A stretch of 64,000 bases of DNA from Actinomycetota bacterium (lineage in GTDB: Bacteria; Actinomycetota; CADDZG01; WHSQ01). The stretch is taken from NCBI GenBank assembly GCA_030446465.1, contig JAUJNI010000001.1, forward strand, positions 169,759 to 233,758. The letters are read 5' to 3'. The position numbers and the translations under genes are program-made. Of this stretch, positions 42,218 to 52,450 are shown one piece after another. The notes below the pieces were generated by a model that worked only from the letters and a program-made list of their open reading frames with translations, made no database searches and was not told where the DNA came from. The stretch's first letter is position 1, and each line of letters begins with the position of its first letter.

Positions 42218-42601
42218 GTGGCACGTATCTCAGGTGTGGATCTTCCTCGGGACAAGCGTCTCGACATCTCGCTCAGATACATCTACGGGATCGGCCCGAC
42301 CAAGGCCGTCGAGACCTGCATCGGCGCGCGGGTCAACCCGTCTACCCGTGTCCGGGATCTCACCGACGAGGAGGTCGTCCGGCTCAGGGACTGGATCGGC
42401 GACAACTATCGCGTCGAGGGAGACCTCCGCCGTGAGGTCAACCAGAACATCAAGAGGAAGGTCGAGATCGGGAGCTACCAGGGCCTCAGGCACAGGCGCG
42501 GGCTGCCGGTTCACGGCCAGCGGACGCACACCAACGCGAGGACCCGCAAGGGGCCCAAGAAGACGGTCGCAGGCAAGAAGAAGGTAAAGGGTAAGAAGTA
42601 A
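42218..42601 (+). CDS. rpsM: 30S ribosomal protein S13
   Basis: S13 (127 aa) contacts the P-site tRNA and the 50S subunit. Conserved: [52 protein letters not shown]. The C-terminus is Lys-rich. GTG start. Confidence 0.97.
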   Translation: MARISGVDLPRDKRLDISLRYIYGIGPTKAVETCIGARVNPSTRVRDLTDEEVVRLRDWIGDNYRVEGDLRREVNQNIKRKVEIGSYQGLRHRRGLPVHGQRTHTNARTRKGPKKTVAGKKKVKGKK

Positions 42602-42634
42602 TGATCAGCTTTCAGACAGCAAGGGAGATAGTGC

Positions 42635-43030
42635 TTGGCCGCTCCTAAGAAGAAGACGAAGGGTCGCCGCAAGGAAAAGAAGAACGTGGTGCATGGAGTC
42701 GCCCACATTCAGGCGACCTTCAACAACACCATCATCTCGATCAGCGATCCCGACGGGAACGTGCTGTCGTGGGCGTCGGCCGGCAACGTCGGCTTCAAGG
42801 GCTCCCGTAAGTCGACTCCGTTCGCGGCGCAGCTTGCCGCCGAGGCAGCATCTCGTCGTGCGCAAGAGCACGGGGTACGTCGCGTGGAGGTCATGGTCAA
42901 GGGCCCTGGTTCGGGCCGCGAGACGGCCATTCGCTCGCTCCAGGCCTCCGGTCTCGAGGTGATCGGCATAAGAGACGTCACGCCGGTCCCGCACAACGGT
43001 TGCCGGCCGCGCAAGAGGAGGCGGGTCTAG
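42635..43030 (+). CDS. rpsK: 30S ribosomal protein S11
   Basis: S11 (131 aa) of the 30S platform. Contains [20 protein letters not shown] and the C-terminal [21 protein letters not shown] start at 42635 ([11 protein letters not shown]), with AAGGGAG upstream; no ATG or GTG is in frame nearby. Confidence 0.96.
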   Translation: MAAPKKKTKGRRKEKKNVVHGVAHIQATFNNTIISISDPDGNVLSWASAGNVGFKGSRKSTPFAAQLAAEAASRRAQEHGVRRVEVMVKGPGSGRETAIRSLQASGLEVIGIRDVTPVPHNGCRPRKRRRV

Positions 43031-43657
43031 TTGGCCAGGTACCTGGGTCCCTCGTGCAAGCTCTGCCGGCGCGAGAAGACGAAGCTGTTCCTCAAGGGGA
43101 CTCGCTGCGAGTCACCGAAGTGCCCCATAGAAAAGGGGCGGCCTCCTCCAGGCGAGCACGGCCGGGGACGGGTTCGAGAAAGCGAATATCTGCTGCAGCT
43201 CCGCGAGAAGCAGAAGGCAAAGCGCTTCTACGGGCTACTGGAGAAACAGTTCCGCGGTTACTACACCGAGGCTGCTCAGAGCAAGGGTGTCACCGGTGAG
43301 GAGCTCATGCGCATCTGCGAGTCGCGGCTCGACAACGTCGTGTACAGGGCCGGCTTTGCGATGAATCGCCCGATGGCTCGTCAGCTAGTGAGCCACGGTC
43401 ACTTCCAGGTCAATGGGCGAAGGGTCAACATCCCCTCGTTTCGAGTCAAGCCCGGCGACACCGTCGAGGTTCGCGGTCGCTCCAAGGGCGTCGGTCGCAT
43501 CGTCGAGAACCTCTCGTACGCAGAGGGGCGCATGATCCCGGACTGGCTGGGCCCCGACCTGAAATCGATGAAAGTGGAAGTCAACTCCTTGCCAGAGCGC
43601 AACCAAATAGACGCGCCGGTGCAGGAGCAGCTCATAGTCGAGTACTACTCCAAGTAG
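43031..43657 (+). CDS. rpsD: 30S ribosomal protein S4
   Basis: S4 (208 aa) initiates 16S assembly. The N-terminus keeps cysteines [20 protein letters not shown] and [20 protein letters not shown], the zinc-binding form. The S4 RNA-binding domain starts at [23 protein letters not shown] start directly after the rpsK stop. Confidence 0.96.
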   Translation: MARYLGPSCKLCRREKTKLFLKGTRCESPKCPIEKGRPPPGEHGRGRVRESEYLLQLREKQKAKRFYGLLEKQFRGYYTEAAQSKGVTGEELMRICESRLDNVVYRAGFAMNRPMARQLVSHGHFQVNGRRVNIPSFRVKPGDTVEVRGRSKGVGRIVENLSYAEGRMIPDWLGPDLKSMKVEVNSLPERNQIDAPVQEQLIVEYYSK

Positions 43658-43683
43658 CTCTCGGCTCGCGAGGAGAGGAGCAT

Positions 43684-44625
43684 ATGGATCTTCTGATAGT
43701 TCAACGTCCCCAAGTGTCCGAGGACTCGATCTCGGGCGTGCGGAGCAAGTTCACCATCGAGCCGCTCGAGCCGGGCTTCGGTTACACCCTCGGCAACTCG
43801 CTGCGGCGCACGCTCCTTTCTTCTATCCCCGGAGCGGCGGTCACCCAGATCAAGATCGACGGAGTGCTGCACGAGTTCACCACGATCGACGGTGTCACCG
43901 AAGACGTAACCGATGTGGTGCTGAACCTCAAGGAGCTCGTCGTTCGCAGCGACAACGATGAGCCGACGACCGTTTATCTGCGTGCGTCCGGCCCGGCCGA
44001 TGTGAAGGCAGGTGACATCGAACTTCCTGCCGGAGTCGAGATCTTGAATCCCGAGCATCACATCGCAACGCTCAACAAGAACGCTCGCTTGTCGATGGAG
44101 CTTCGCATCCAGCAGGGCCGTGGTTACGTCCCCGCAGGCACCGCGGCGAAGGAGGCCATAGGAACGATTCCCATCGACTCCATCTTCTCTCCGGTGCGGC
44201 GGGTGACCTACACGGTCGAGCCGACCCGCGTCGAGCAGATGACGAACTACGACCGGCTGATTCTGGATGTCGAGACGGACGGCTCAATGGCGCCTTCCGA
44301 CGCCCTGTCGGCAGCGGGGTCGACCCTCGTGGAGCTCTTCCAGCTCTTTGCGGGACTCGGGGAGGGAACCGGCGGTTTGTTGCTGGGGCCTGAAGACACC
44401 GACAACGAGATCTCTGGTGTCCTCGCTCAGCCGATCGAGGACCTGGACTTCACGGTGCGGTCCTACAACTGCCTGAAGCGCGAGGGCGTCACAACGGTGG
44501 CGGAGCTCATCGAAAGGACCGAGGAGGACCTCATCGAGATTCGCAACTTCGGCCAGAAGTCGATCGACGAGGTCAAGGCGAAGCTCGATGACATGGGCTT
44601 GTCGCTGAAGAAGAAAGAGTTCTAG
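43684..44625 (+). CDS. rpoA: RNA polymerase subunit alpha
   Basis: Alpha subunit (313 aa). The N-terminal assembly domain has [20 protein letters not shown] and the C-terminal domain has [20 protein letters not shown] then [20 protein letters not shown], which contacts activators and UP elements. ATG behind GAGGAG. Completes the core polymerase set of the window (beta, beta-prime, alpha). Confidence 0.98.
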   Translation: MDLLIVQRPQVSEDSISGVRSKFTIEPLEPGFGYTLGNSLRRTLLSSIPGAAVTQIKIDGVLHEFTTIDGVTEDVTDVVLNLKELVVRSDNDEPTTVYLRASGPADVKAGDIELPAGVEILNPEHHIATLNKNARLSMELRIQQGRGYVPAGTAAKEAIGTIPIDSIFSPVRRVTYTVEPTRVEQMTNYDRLILDVETDGSMAPSDALSAAGSTLVELFQLFAGLGEGTGGLLLGPEDTDNEISGVLAQPIEDLDFTVRSYNCLKREGVTTVAELIERTEEDLIEIRNFGQKSIDEVKAKLDDMGLSLKKKEF

Positions 44626-44634
44626 GGAGCCCCC

Positions 44635-45243
44635 GTGCCGCAGCCAAAGAAGGGGGCGCGCCTCGGGAGCAACCCCTCCCACCAACGGCTCATGCTGCGG
44701 AACCTGGCGCAGTCGCTGTTCGAGCACGAGCGCATTCAGACGACCGAGGCGAAAGCCAAGTTGCTGCGCCCCTACGCCGAGCGGTTGATCACGAAGGCGA
44801 AGAAGGGCGGTATGCACGACCGCCGTCAGGTGCTGACGATGATCCACGACCGAGACGTCGTGCACAAGCTGTTCGCCGACATCGGCCCCCGTTTCTCGGA
44901 ACGCAACGGCGGGTACACGCGCCTGCTGAAGCTCGGCCCCCGCAACGGTGACGGGGCACCCATGGCGCTCGTAGAGCTCGTTGAGGGCGCCACCGTGACG
45001 ACGGTCGACGGCTCTGATGAGGAGCCCTCGAGACGACGCCGACTGCGCCGGCCCATGCGGCGTCGCGGTGCTGCAGAGGCGACTGGGTCGGGCGACTCGG
45101 GGGATCAGGTTGACGCCGACGAGCCGACCGAGACGGTGGAAGGCATAAACGACGCGACCGGGGGGGAACCCGTCGTCGGGGCACAGGAGGTGTCGGTGGA
45201 GGACGACGACGCCGAGCCCGACGGGGGATCGTCGGAGCGCTGA
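44635..45243 (+). CDS. rplQ: 50S ribosomal protein L17 with acidic extension
   Basis: L17 (202 aa). The first 120 residues are a normal L17 ([60 protein letters not shown]). The last 80 residues are low-complexity, mostly acidic ([16 protein letters not shown]), an extension seen in several actinobacteria. GTG start; its stop overlaps the truA frame as CTGA. Confidence 0.95.
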   Translation: MPQPKKGARLGSNPSHQRLMLRNLAQSLFEHERIQTTEAKAKLLRPYAERLITKAKKGGMHDRRQVLTMIHDRDVVHKLFADIGPRFSERNGGYTRLLKLGPRNGDGAPMALVELVEGATVTTVDGSDEEPSRRRRLRRPMRRRGAAEATGSGDSGDQVDADEPTETVEGINDATGGEPVVGAQEVSVEDDDAEPDGGSSER

Positions 45244-46004
45244 ACCTCCGGCTAGACCTCGGCTACAACGGAGCGCCCTTCCACGGCTTTGCGCGCCAGG
45301 CCGATGTCCGCACGGTTCAGGGAGAAATCGAAGCGGCTGCCGCGCGGCTTTTGCGTAAAGAAGTCTCCTCGACCTGCGCCGGAAGGACCGACGCCGGTGT
45401 CCACGCGCTGGGACAGGTGGTGAGCGTCCCGGACGCCCCCGACGACCTCGACCTGGACTGGTTCGCCGGCTCTCTGAACGGGATGCTCGGACCCGACATC
45501 TCGATCTCTCGAGCGTCCTCGGCCCCCGACTCATTCGATGCTCGTCATTCCGCCCGCTCGAGGCTGTACGTCTATGCGGTGCTGCAACGAGCGGCACCGG
45601 ATCCCTTCCTCGCTCCCACCACACTGTGGCATCGCAAACCTCTTGATGTTGACGCGATGAACGAGGCCGCCGGACACCTGCTCGGTCCTAACGACTTCAG
45701 CTCCTTTGGGCGGGTGGAACCGGGCGCGTCCGCCGAGAGAAACCTGTTCGAGCTTCGCTGCCGGCGCGCCGGCGATCTCATCCGCATCAGGGCAAGGGCC
45801 AATTCCTTCATCCAGCAGATGGTCCGCTCGCTGGTGGGGACGCTGATTCAGGTTGGAGAGGGCCGTCGCTTTCCCGACGACATTTCGCAGGTGCACGCGG
45901 CACGGGATCGAGCGGCGGCCGGTCCCGTAGCGCCGCCGCACGGCCTCTGCCTCGTGTCGGTCGAATACGACGAGGGCTGGAGCCACCCCCTCTCTTCTTT
46001 CTGA
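45240..46004 (+). CDS. truA: tRNA pseudouridine synthase TruA, CTG start
   Basis: TruA (254 aa) makes pseudouridine at tRNA positions 38-40. The catalytic Asp is in [15 protein letters not shown], and the N-terminal block [16 protein letters not shown] is clearly homologous. That block lies before any ATG, GTG or TTG: the first standard start is TTG at 45351, which would delete 37 conserved residues. CTG at 45240 overlaps the rplQ stop as CTGA and is the most plausible start. The stop codon TGA (46002-46004) is supplied by palindromic repeat C, so the natural C-terminus may have been replaced. Confidence 0.85.
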   Translation: MNLRLDLGYNGAPFHGFARQADVRTVQGEIEAAAARLLRKEVSSTCAGRTDAGVHALGQVVSVPDAPDDLDLDWFAGSLNGMLGPDISISRASSAPDSFDARHSARSRLYVYAVLQRAAPDPFLAPTTLWHRKPLDVDAMNEAAGHLLGPNDFSSFGRVEPGASAERNLFELRCRRAGDLIRIRARANSFIQQMVRSLVGTLIQVGEGRRFPDDISQVHAARDRAAAGPVAPPHGLCLVSVEYDEGWSHPLSSF

Positions 46005-46042
46005 GCTCGCTTGCGATTACCGCAACTCTGCTCAGAAAGAAG
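45994..46042. repeat. palindromic repeat copy C (49 bp)
   Basis: Perfect 13-bp arms CTTCTTTCTGAGC (45994-46006) and GCTCAGAAAGAAG (46030-46042). The loop has its own TTGCG/CGCAA hairpin (46011-46015, 46021-46025). It lies at the truA-rplM junction with no nuclease gene beside it: a solo copy of the element framing the DUF559 gene. Confidence 0.92.
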
Positions 46043-46135
46043 GGTTGAGGGGGCGTTTGACCTGCAGAAACGCTGCAGTTATCCTGCTCCTTCGCTTCCA
46101 TCGGGCGCGCCAGCGGCGGCCTAGAAGGCAAAGGT

Positions 46136-46627
46136 ATGAAGACCCACTCAACAACACCAAGTGAGATCACGCGCGAGTGGTGGCTGATCGACGCCGACGG
46201 CGTCGTGCTCGGCCGCCTCGCTTCTGAGGTCGCGAAGCTGCTCAGGGGCAAGCACAAACCCAGCTTTGTTCCCCACCTCGACGTCGGCGACCATGTCGTG
46301 ATCGTCAACGCCAGCAAGATCCTTATGACCGGCAACAAGCTGATGGCGAAGCAGCACCATCGTCATTCCGGTTATCCCGGGGGGTTGCAATCGGTCCCCT
46401 ACTCGAAGCTGATGAGCACTCGGCCCGAGATAGCCGTCGAGAAGGCAGTCAAGGGCATGCTCCCTTCCAACCGCTTGGGGCGCGCGATGCTCAAGAAGCT
46501 CAAGGTCTACGCCGGTCCCGAGCATCCGCACGGCGCTCAAAGGCCGACCGTCAAGGACCTGAAGAAGGTAGCCGCGCCACAGGACGTATCCCAGGCGCAC
46601 ACCATCGAGGAGGTCACTGGTGCCTGA
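46136..46627 (+). CDS. rplM: 50S ribosomal protein L13
   Basis: L13 (163 aa): [72 protein letters not shown]. Slightly long because of a short N-terminal and C-terminal extension. ATG 46136, 132 nt after truA; overlaps rpsI by 8 nt. Confidence 0.97.
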   Translation: MKTHSTTPSEITREWWLIDADGVVLGRLASEVAKLLRGKHKPSFVPHLDVGDHVVIVNASKILMTGNKLMAKQHHRHSGYPGGLQSVPYSKLMSTRPEIAVEKAVKGMLPSNRLGRAMLKKLKVYAGPEHPHGAQRPTVKDLKKVAAPQDVSQAHTIEEVTGA

Positions 46628-47012
46628 GACACTCGCAGCAGGGACGGGTCGCCGCAAGGAGTCGGTGTGCCGGGCCCGATTGAACCCAGGGTCGGGCCGC
46701 TGGGAGATCAACGGCAGGCCCTTCGAGGACTACTTTCCCAGTTCGGTGCACCGGATGCTCGTTACCGAGCCCTTGAGGCTCACGGGCACCGAAGGGCGGT
46801 ACGACATCTTCGCGAAGGTCGAAGGGGGAGGCGTCAGCGGCCAGGCCGGAGCGCTTCGCCACGCCGTCTCACGGGCGCTGGCCGACCTCGATCCCGACCT
46901 CCGACCGGTGCTCAAGCGGGCCGGCCTCCTAACCAGAGACGCCCGCGAGAAGGAGCGAAGAAAGTACGGTCTGAAGAAGGCCCGCAAAGCGCCTCAGTAC
47001 AGCAAGCGCTGA
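46620..47012 (+). CDS. rpsI: 30S ribosomal protein S9
   Basis: S9 (130 aa), whose C-terminal tail reaches the P-site t[39 protein letters not shown] and the terminal [16 protein letters not shown] are diagnostic. GTG start. It ends the ribosomal run; a weak GCGCC/GGCGC hairpin follows without a T run, and a larger imperfect hairpin (CCCCGTGG ... CCACGAGGGG) occupies 47080-47118. Confidence 0.97.
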   Translation: MPETLAAGTGRRKESVCRARLNPGSGRWEINGRPFEDYFPSSVHRMLVTEPLRLTGTEGRYDIFAKVEGGGVSGQAGALRHAVSRALADLDPDLRPVLKRAGLLTRDAREKERRKYGLKKARKAPQYSKR

Positions 47013-47179
47013 GCGCCAACGAGGCGCCGGCAGCGGGGTTTTCTAGCGATTTGCCCGATGGGTGCCGAATCCGGAATAGCCCCGTGGCTCGAACGGTTAG
47101 AGCTAGCACCACGAGGGGGACAGCTCTTTGGGGACTTGGCGGTGTAACTATGCTGCGCTCAGGGGGTGCCTCGAGGTGA

Positions 47180-47209
47180 TTGGGCTTAGAATCGCAATGA
47201 TCCTATCCT
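47180..47209 (+). promoter_or_regulatory. candidate promoter of the Mce operon
   Basis: TTGGGC (47180-47185), an 18-bp spacer and TATCCT (47204-47209), 46 nt before the first permease gene. The -10 is the same as in the str promoter. The -35 is only fair. Confidence 0.45.
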
Positions 47210-47255
47210 GGGGGACACGGCACCTCGGGCGTTCTTGGGGAGATAGAACGAATAT

Positions 47256-48065
47256 ATGGCTACGCGCGTAGCTGGGCGGAATCCGGCTTCAGTATTAACG
47301 AGGAAGATCGGCTCATTCCTGAGTGAGATCGGGAAGATGTTCGCGATCGGCCTCGAGGCCCTTCACGTCGTGTTCAGAAGGCCGTGGCCTCGCTCTGAGT
47401 TCGTCGATCAAATGTGGTTCCTCGTGAAGGTGACCACGGTGCCCGTCATCCTCGTGTCGATTCCTTTCGGGATGATCATCTCTTTGCACGTCGGGTCGTT
47501 CTTGACCGAGCTTGGGTCACAGGCACACATCGGCGCAGCCATGGTCCTCGCCGTGGTGCGCGAGGAAGCTCCGGTGGTGACGGCGCTTCTGATCGCGGGC
47601 GCCGGTGGCTCCGCCATGTGCGCCGATCTCGGCTCCCGCAGGATCCGCGACGAGATAGATGCAATGCAGGTCCTGGGGATCGACCCGGTTCAGCGCCTCA
47701 TCATGCCGAGACTTCTCGCCGCCTCCGTCGTTGCCATCCTCCTCGACGCCATCGTGAGCGTGGCCGGGATTGCCGGGGGCTGGTTCTTTGCGGTCGTCGT
47801 CCAGCACGGCACCTCGTCGAGCTACTTCACCTCCTTCAACGAGCTCTCTCAAATCGCCGACCTGTGGATCGCGCTGATCAAAGCGGTCCTCTTTGGTTAC
47901 GTAGCCGGCATGGTGGCGTGCTACAAGGGCTACTTCGTTCGTGGGGGGCCGAAGGGCGTGGGTGACGCCGTCAACCAAGCGGTGGTGATCACCTTCTTGC
48001 TGCTCTTCTTCATGAACTTCATCCTGACCGCCGTCTACTTCAACTTCGTCCCCCAGAAGCTCTGA
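47256..48065 (+). CDS. YrbE/MlaE-family permease, first of two
   Basis: Integral membrane permease (269 aa) of the Mce-type lipid transporter. After an amphipathic N-terminus it has about five or six membrane helices; the family signature region is VVREEAPVVTALLIAGAGGS followed by RIRDEIDAMQVLGIDPVQRL, the cytoplasmic loop (EIDAM) that contacts the ATPase. First gene of a ten-kilobase operon; its stop shares one base with the next start. Confidence 0.92.
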   Translation: MATRVAGRNPASVLTRKIGSFLSEIGKMFAIGLEALHVVFRRPWPRSEFVDQMWFLVKVTTVPVILVSIPFGMIISLHVGSFLTELGSQAHIGAAMVLAVVREEAPVVTALLIAGAGGSAMCADLGSRRIRDEIDAMQVLGIDPVQRLIMPRLLAASVVAILLDAIVSVAGIAGGWFFAVVVQHGTSSSYFTSFNELSQIADLWIALIKAVLFGYVAGMVACYKGYFVRGGPKGVGDAVNQAVVITFLLLFFMNFILTAVYFNFVPQKL

Positions 48066-48913
48066 TGGCAGTACGAGTAGCGTCACGCCCCGGCTTCACC
48101 TCGCGTCAGATGAGGCGGCTGGCCGCGCCGTTCGAGGGCGGGTTCGAGCAAGCAAAGTTCTACGTGGCGGCCATAAAGTCGCTCCCTGCGGCCCTCAAGT
48201 ACCGCGGCGTCATCCTGGGGCTGATCTCCGACATCACCATTGGCGCCAGTGCAGTCGTGATGGGGGCCGGCATGTTCTTCGTCATCTTCTCGATGGCGTT
48301 CTTCACCGGCACCCAGGTGGGTCTCGAGGGCTTTCAAGGACTGCAGCAGATCGGTGCAGAGGCGTTTGTCGGCCTGGTGTCCTCGTTCGCCAACACACGC
48401 GAGATCACTCCCTTGGTAGCGGGGGTTGCGCTCGCAGCCCAGGTGGGGGCCGGGTACACCGCGGAGCTGGGGGCCGCGCGCATCTCCGAGGAGATCGACG
48501 CGCTAGAAGTGATGGCCATCCCCTCGCTGGTCTACCTGGTTGCGACGAGGATCTGGGCGTCCTTGCTCACCATGATCCCGCTCTATCTTGCGGCGTTGTT
48601 CTCGTCGTTCCTCGCGACGCAGGCGATCGTCACCAAGTTCTTCACGCTGAGCTCGGGTACCTACACCCACTACTTCCAGCTGTTCCTCCCCGCGACCGAC
48701 ATCGCCTACAGCCTCATCAAGGCGATGGTCTTCGCAATCGTCGTCACCCTGATCCACTGCTACTACGGCTACAACGCGAGGGGCGGCCCCGCAGGTGTGG
48801 GAGTTGCGACGGGCAAGGCGATCCGCATGTCCATCGTCGTCGTGGTGGTTTTGAACCTGTTCCTGTCGCTCCTGATGTGGGGCGGCGAAGACACGATTGC
48901 GATCGCAGGCTGA
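48065..48913 (+). CDS. YrbE/MlaE-family permease, second
   Basis: Second permease (282 aa), forming the usual YrbEA/YrbEB heteropair. It has GVALAAQVGAGYTAELGAAR then ISEEIDALEVMAIPSLVYLV and a conserved C-terminal CYYGYNARGGPAGVGVATGK. Its TGA overlaps the ATG of the first Mce gene. Confidence 0.92.
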   Translation: MAVRVASRPGFTSRQMRRLAAPFEGGFEQAKFYVAAIKSLPAALKYRGVILGLISDITIGASAVVMGAGMFFVIFSMAFFTGTQVGLEGFQGLQQIGAEAFVGLVSSFANTREITPLVAGVALAAQVGAGYTAELGAARISEEIDALEVMAIPSLVYLVATRIWASLLTMIPLYLAALFSSFLATQAIVTKFFTLSSGTYTHYFQLFLPATDIAYSLIKAMVFAIVVTLIHCYYGYNARGGPAGVGVATGKAIRMSIVVVVVLNLFLSLLMWGGEDTIAIAG

Positions 48914-49971
48914 TGCGTAGGCTCGGCATCATCCTCCTAGGCCTCGTGGTCGTCGCCGCGGTCGGCACCGGCATGTATTTCTCGGTGCGCGCGGTCTACG
49001 GCGCTTTTGACGACGCCTATTACCTGACGGTCGACCTCGACAATGCGGGCCAGCAGCTGCAAGAGGGCTCTGACGTGCGGGTCAAGGGAGTCGAGGTAGG
49101 AGAGGTCGCCAAGATCAGCCTCGTCGACGGGCGCGCCCGGGTTCAGATGAAGCTCGACTCCAAGTACAAGATCCCCGCCGATGCCAAGGCAGTTATCTCG
49201 CTCAAGACCCCGTTGGGCGCCAAGTACGTCGATCTTCAGTTCCCGGTGCGGGCGTCGGGTCCGTTCCTCTCAGACGGTGACTCGATCAAGACGGGCCATG
49301 TCGGCCCCGAGCTCGAGGATCTTCTCGCCGACGGCGTGCGGGTCTTCGATGCCATACCGCCGGACGACCTTGCAACGGTGATCTCCGAGCTAGCCTCGGC
49401 GGCCCGCGGTCATGGGGACGACATCGCTCGTGGTCTTAGAGCCAACAGTGAGCTGGGCGAGTTGTTCGCGTCGACGCTGGAGCCGCAGCTGCAGGGGCTC
49501 GAGGACTTCGACACGATCTTCGACGCGCTCGAGTCAAAGGGAGTGGACCTCAACCGTCTGGCCGACGCGGTCAACGAGGGGGCCCCGGTGTACGCCTCGG
49601 TCAACGCCCAAAGGAACCTCAGACGGGCGCTCGAGGCGTTGCTTCCGTTCTCCGACAACCTGGCGGACCTCTTGATCTACAACAACAAGAATCTGGATCG
49701 CATGTACAACGAGGGCGACAAGGTGCTGGCCTCTCTTGCAGCCCGCCCCGGTGGGATTCGCAACTTCGTTCACGGGCTCTATCGCTACGTCTACAAGCTG
49801 GGGCAGGACATCCCGCCCGAGTTCTTCCTTGCCGACGGCAGCGCGGGGGCCGGCTTCACCGCATTCTTCGGGGGTAACGACCAGGAAGAAGAGCTAAAGC
49901 AGATCTGCGGCGTCTTTCCTCCCGACCTCGTCGGTGTGGTGCCGGTCTGTTCCGAGCAGGCCCGCCCATGA
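48913..49971 (+). CDS. Mce-family lipid-binding protein 1
   Basis: Mce protein (352 aa) with one N-terminal membrane helix (about 4-24) and an MCE domain at about 35-115 (GQQLQEGSDVRVKGVEVGEV, TPLGAKYVDLQFP). A helical segment follows and would add to the envelope-spanning tube. ATG 48913 is preferred; the longer open frame lies in the permease gene. The C-terminus has a pair of cysteines (ICGVFPPDLVGVVPVCSEQ). Confidence 0.9.
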   Translation: MRRLGIILLGLVVVAAVGTGMYFSVRAVYGAFDDAYYLTVDLDNAGQQLQEGSDVRVKGVEVGEVAKISLVDGRARVQMKLDSKYKIPADAKAVISLKTPLGAKYVDLQFPVRASGPFLSDGDSIKTGHVGPELEDLLADGVRVFDAIPPDDLATVISELASAARGHGDDIARGLRANSELGELFASTLEPQLQGLEDFDTIFDALESKGVDLNRLADAVNEGAPVYASVNAQRNLRRALEALLPFSDNLADLLIYNNKNLDRMYNEGDKVLASLAARPGGIRNFVHGLYRYVYKLGQDIPPEFFLADGSAGAGFTAFFGGNDQEEELKQICGVFPPDLVGVVPVCSEQARP

Positions 49972-51107
49972 AGACGTCCAAGCTCCAGCTGCTGAAGATT
50001 GGCTCGTTCACCTTGGTGTGCCTCGTGTTCACGGTTCTGCTCGGCGTGAAGCTCGCGAACTCCAGGCTGTTTGCCGACACCTACGACCTCAAGGCGCAGT
50101 TCAACGACGCCTCAGGTGTCCTGGTCGGTGACGCAGTGAAGATCGCCGGAGTGGATGTGGGGCGAGTCACCGCCACCGAGATCAAGGACGGCAAAGCAGT
50201 CGTTAGCTTCAACATCGACCGAGACATCCGCCTGTCGAAGGACTCTCGGATCGGCATCCGGTGGAGAAACGTGCTGGGTCAGCGCTTCGTCTACGTCTAT
50301 CCAGGCACCGGTCGAGGCGAGTACGAAGAGGGCGACGTCATCCCCGCGTCGCACACGCGCGACGTCGCCGACATCGGCGAGTTCCTCAATCGCGCAGGCC
50401 CGATTCTGAAGGCGATCGACCCAGAGAAGGCCAACCAGTTCCTCGATGCGGTGAACACGGCCCTTCAGAACAACGAGGGCACGGTTCGCCACCTCATCGA
50501 TTCCGGAGCCTCCCTGGCCACCGATCTGACCCAGCGTGACAAGGAGATCGGGAGCCTCATCGTCAACGCCGACAAGATCCTTGCCGCTTTTGCAAGCCAG
50601 GACGAGCACATCGCCGGCATCCTCGAGAACCTGAACGGCGCGTCCTCTGAGCTGGCCGGCCGAACCAAGGACATCAACGCCTTGGTGACGAACTTCGCCG
50701 ACGTTCAACAGCAACTCGACGAGCTGTTGAGCGAAAGCCGCAACAACATCGACGCCACGATCTCCGGCGCCAACCTCGTTACCGGGATCTTGACTCAGAA
50801 CCGAAAGAACCTGAGCACCACACTGGCCACGTTGCCTCAAGGAATCGCCGGCTATTTCCAAACCTCTAGCTGGGGCGAGTACTTCAACGTGCGCCTGATC
50901 GAGATCAGGCTCCAGGACCAGAACAGCAAGCTCATCTTCAGCCAGAGAGAGTCCTCGGGCAGGGAAGGCGAGGGTCCGGGCAACGATGGCGAGGACGACT
51001 CGATTCTGCCCCCGCCGCCCGACCTCTTGGGCCAGGACCTGCCGGGCGCTTCGGGCGAGAACATCGGCGCCATGCTGCGCTACGCCCTCACGGGGAGTGA
51101 TAGCTGA
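49968..51107 (+). CDS. Mce-family lipid-binding protein 2
   Basis: Mce protein (379 aa): N-terminal helix IGSFTLVCLVFTVLLGVKLA, MCE domain with NDASGVLVGDAVKIAGVDVG and RWRNVLGQRFVYVYPG, then a long helical region (about 135-290) and a Pro/Gly-rich acidic C-terminus. ATGA overlap with the previous gene. Confidence 0.9.
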   Translation: MKTSKLQLLKIGSFTLVCLVFTVLLGVKLANSRLFADTYDLKAQFNDASGVLVGDAVKIAGVDVGRVTATEIKDGKAVVSFNIDRDIRLSKDSRIGIRWRNVLGQRFVYVYPGTGRGEYEEGDVIPASHTRDVADIGEFLNRAGPILKAIDPEKANQFLDAVNTALQNNEGTVRHLIDSGASLATDLTQRDKEIGSLIVNADKILAAFASQDEHIAGILENLNGASSELAGRTKDINALVTNFADVQQQLDELLSESRNNIDATISGANLVTGILTQNRKNLSTTLATLPQGIAGYFQTSSWGEYFNVRLIEIRLQDQNSKLIFSQRESSGREGEGPGNDGEDDSILPPPPDLLGQDLPGASGENIGAMLRYALTGSDS

Positions 51108-52450
51108 TGGGCTTCTTCCGCAAGTCCTTCCTCGAGCGGAACCAGAAGCTCATCGGATTCTTGGGAGCACTAGTGGTGCTCGCGGGGACTTCGTTCGCCT
51201 TGTTGTTGTCGGGCGGGGTGTTTGCGGACACCTTCACCGTCACCGCCGATTTCGCCGACGCGGCCGGATTGAAAGCCGGCGACGACGTGGTAGTTGCCGG
51301 CCTCGATGCAGGATCGGTCGACACCATCGAGATCAGCGGGGGCAAGGTCGAGGTCGCCATGAAGATCGACGACGGCATCGAGATGCCCAAGGACTCGAAG
51401 GCCGAGATCGTGGTCGAGACCCTGCTGGGGCGGAAGTCGGTGCAGCTGATCGCCGGCAGCAGCGATGCGATGCTTGAGCACGGCGACGTCATACCGGTTG
51501 ATCGCACCACGACTCCCATCGAGCTGGTAGAGCTCGGCAACCGCTCCGAGCCGCTGCTCAGGAAGTCGGATCCACGGGCCTTCCAGGACTTCATGAACGA
51601 GATCACCAAGATCACCAGTGGGAAACGTCAGCAAGCGCGGACTCTGATCACGGGGCTAACCGAAGTCACAGGCGTCATCAATGCGCGCGGCAAGCAGCTG
51701 TCGCGCCTGCTGGACTCGCTCGACACGCTTGCATCGACCTTCGCGGAGCGGGACGACACGTTGGTGTCTCTCATAGACAACCTTGACGTGGTTCTCGGCA
51801 ACTTGTCGGAGAGGACGGCCGATGTCGAGAGACTGCTGAGAAGGACCGACGCCGCGTCCAACGAGGTGGCGGACCTGGTCGAGCGAAACAGGGGTGAGCT
51901 GGACGGGACGCTGCGCAACCTCCACACCACCCTTCAGATACTCGATCGCCAGCAGGTAGACCTGGCGGCCGGCATCTCTTACCTCGAGCAATCCGTCCAG
52001 GGTTACTCGAGCGTGGGCTACTCCCAGGGCATCCCCAACAGGTGGGCGAACATCTTCGTCCAGAGCCTGGGCCCCCTCGGAGTCGACACGATCATTGGAA
52101 GGTGCGGGACCTTCGACGAGGCGCTTGATCAGCTTCTTGGAAAGGACCCGCGCAACGACCCGAACAGCCCCCAATACGACCCCCGCTACTGCGAGAAGAA
52201 CCCCGACTACGACGGCGGGAAGGGCGGCGGAGATGACGGTGGGAGCGACGATCCTCCGATTCCTTTGCCTTCCCTTCCTCCACTCCCGGGTGGTGGAAGC
52301 ACCACTACTGCCCAACAGGGCGGAGCGGGAACCGCATCCACCTCCGACCAGTCTCAGCAGCCGGGGCTTGGCGGCGACGTGGGTGACTTGCTCGAGGACG
52401 CGACGGGCAAGGACGGGCTGGCAACCGACCTCGGCGGTGATCTCCCATGA
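51107..52450 (+). CDS. Mce-family lipid-binding protein 3
   Basis: The longest Mce protein of the operon (447 aa). N-terminal helix (IGFLGALVVLAGTSFALLLS), MCE domain (DAAGLKAGDDVVVAGLDAGS, ETLLGRKSVQLIAGS), a helical stretch to about 300, then a disordered Gly/Pro/Ser-rich tail (GGGSTTTAQQGGAGTASTSD). Such tails resemble the C-terminal regions of MceC-type proteins. Confidence 0.9.
   Translation: MGFFRKSFLERNQKLIGFLGALVVLAGTSFALLLSGGVFADTFTVTADFADAAGLKAGDDVVVAGLDAGSVDTIEISGGKVEVAMKIDDGIEMPKDSKAEIVVETLLGRKSVQLIAGSSDAMLEHGDVIPVDRTTTPIELVELGNRSEPLLRKSDPRAFQDFMNEITKITSGKRQQARTLITGLTEVTGVINARGKQLSRLLDSLDTLASTFAERDDTLVSLIDNLDVVLGNLSERTADVERLLRRTDAASNEVADLVERNRGELDGTLRNLHTTLQILDRQQVDLAAGISYLEQSVQGYSSVGYSQGIPNRWANIFVQSLGPLGVDTIIGRCGTFDEALDQLLGKDPRNDPNSPQYDPRYCEKNPDYDGGKGGGDDGGSDDPPIPLPSLPPLPGGGSTTTAQQGGAGTASTSDQSQQPGLGGDVGDLLEDATGKDGLATDLGGDLP

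Noticed and set aside
44284..45624. 446-codon minus-strand open frame across rpoA, rplQ and truA
   Set aside because: It covers three conserved genes on the other strand and reads as Arg-rich low-complexity sequence.
47080..47118. Possible tRNA-like structure (GGCTCGAACGGTTAGAGC)
   Set aside because: Only an imperfect single hairpin can be drawn; no acceptor stem, anticodon arm or T arm.
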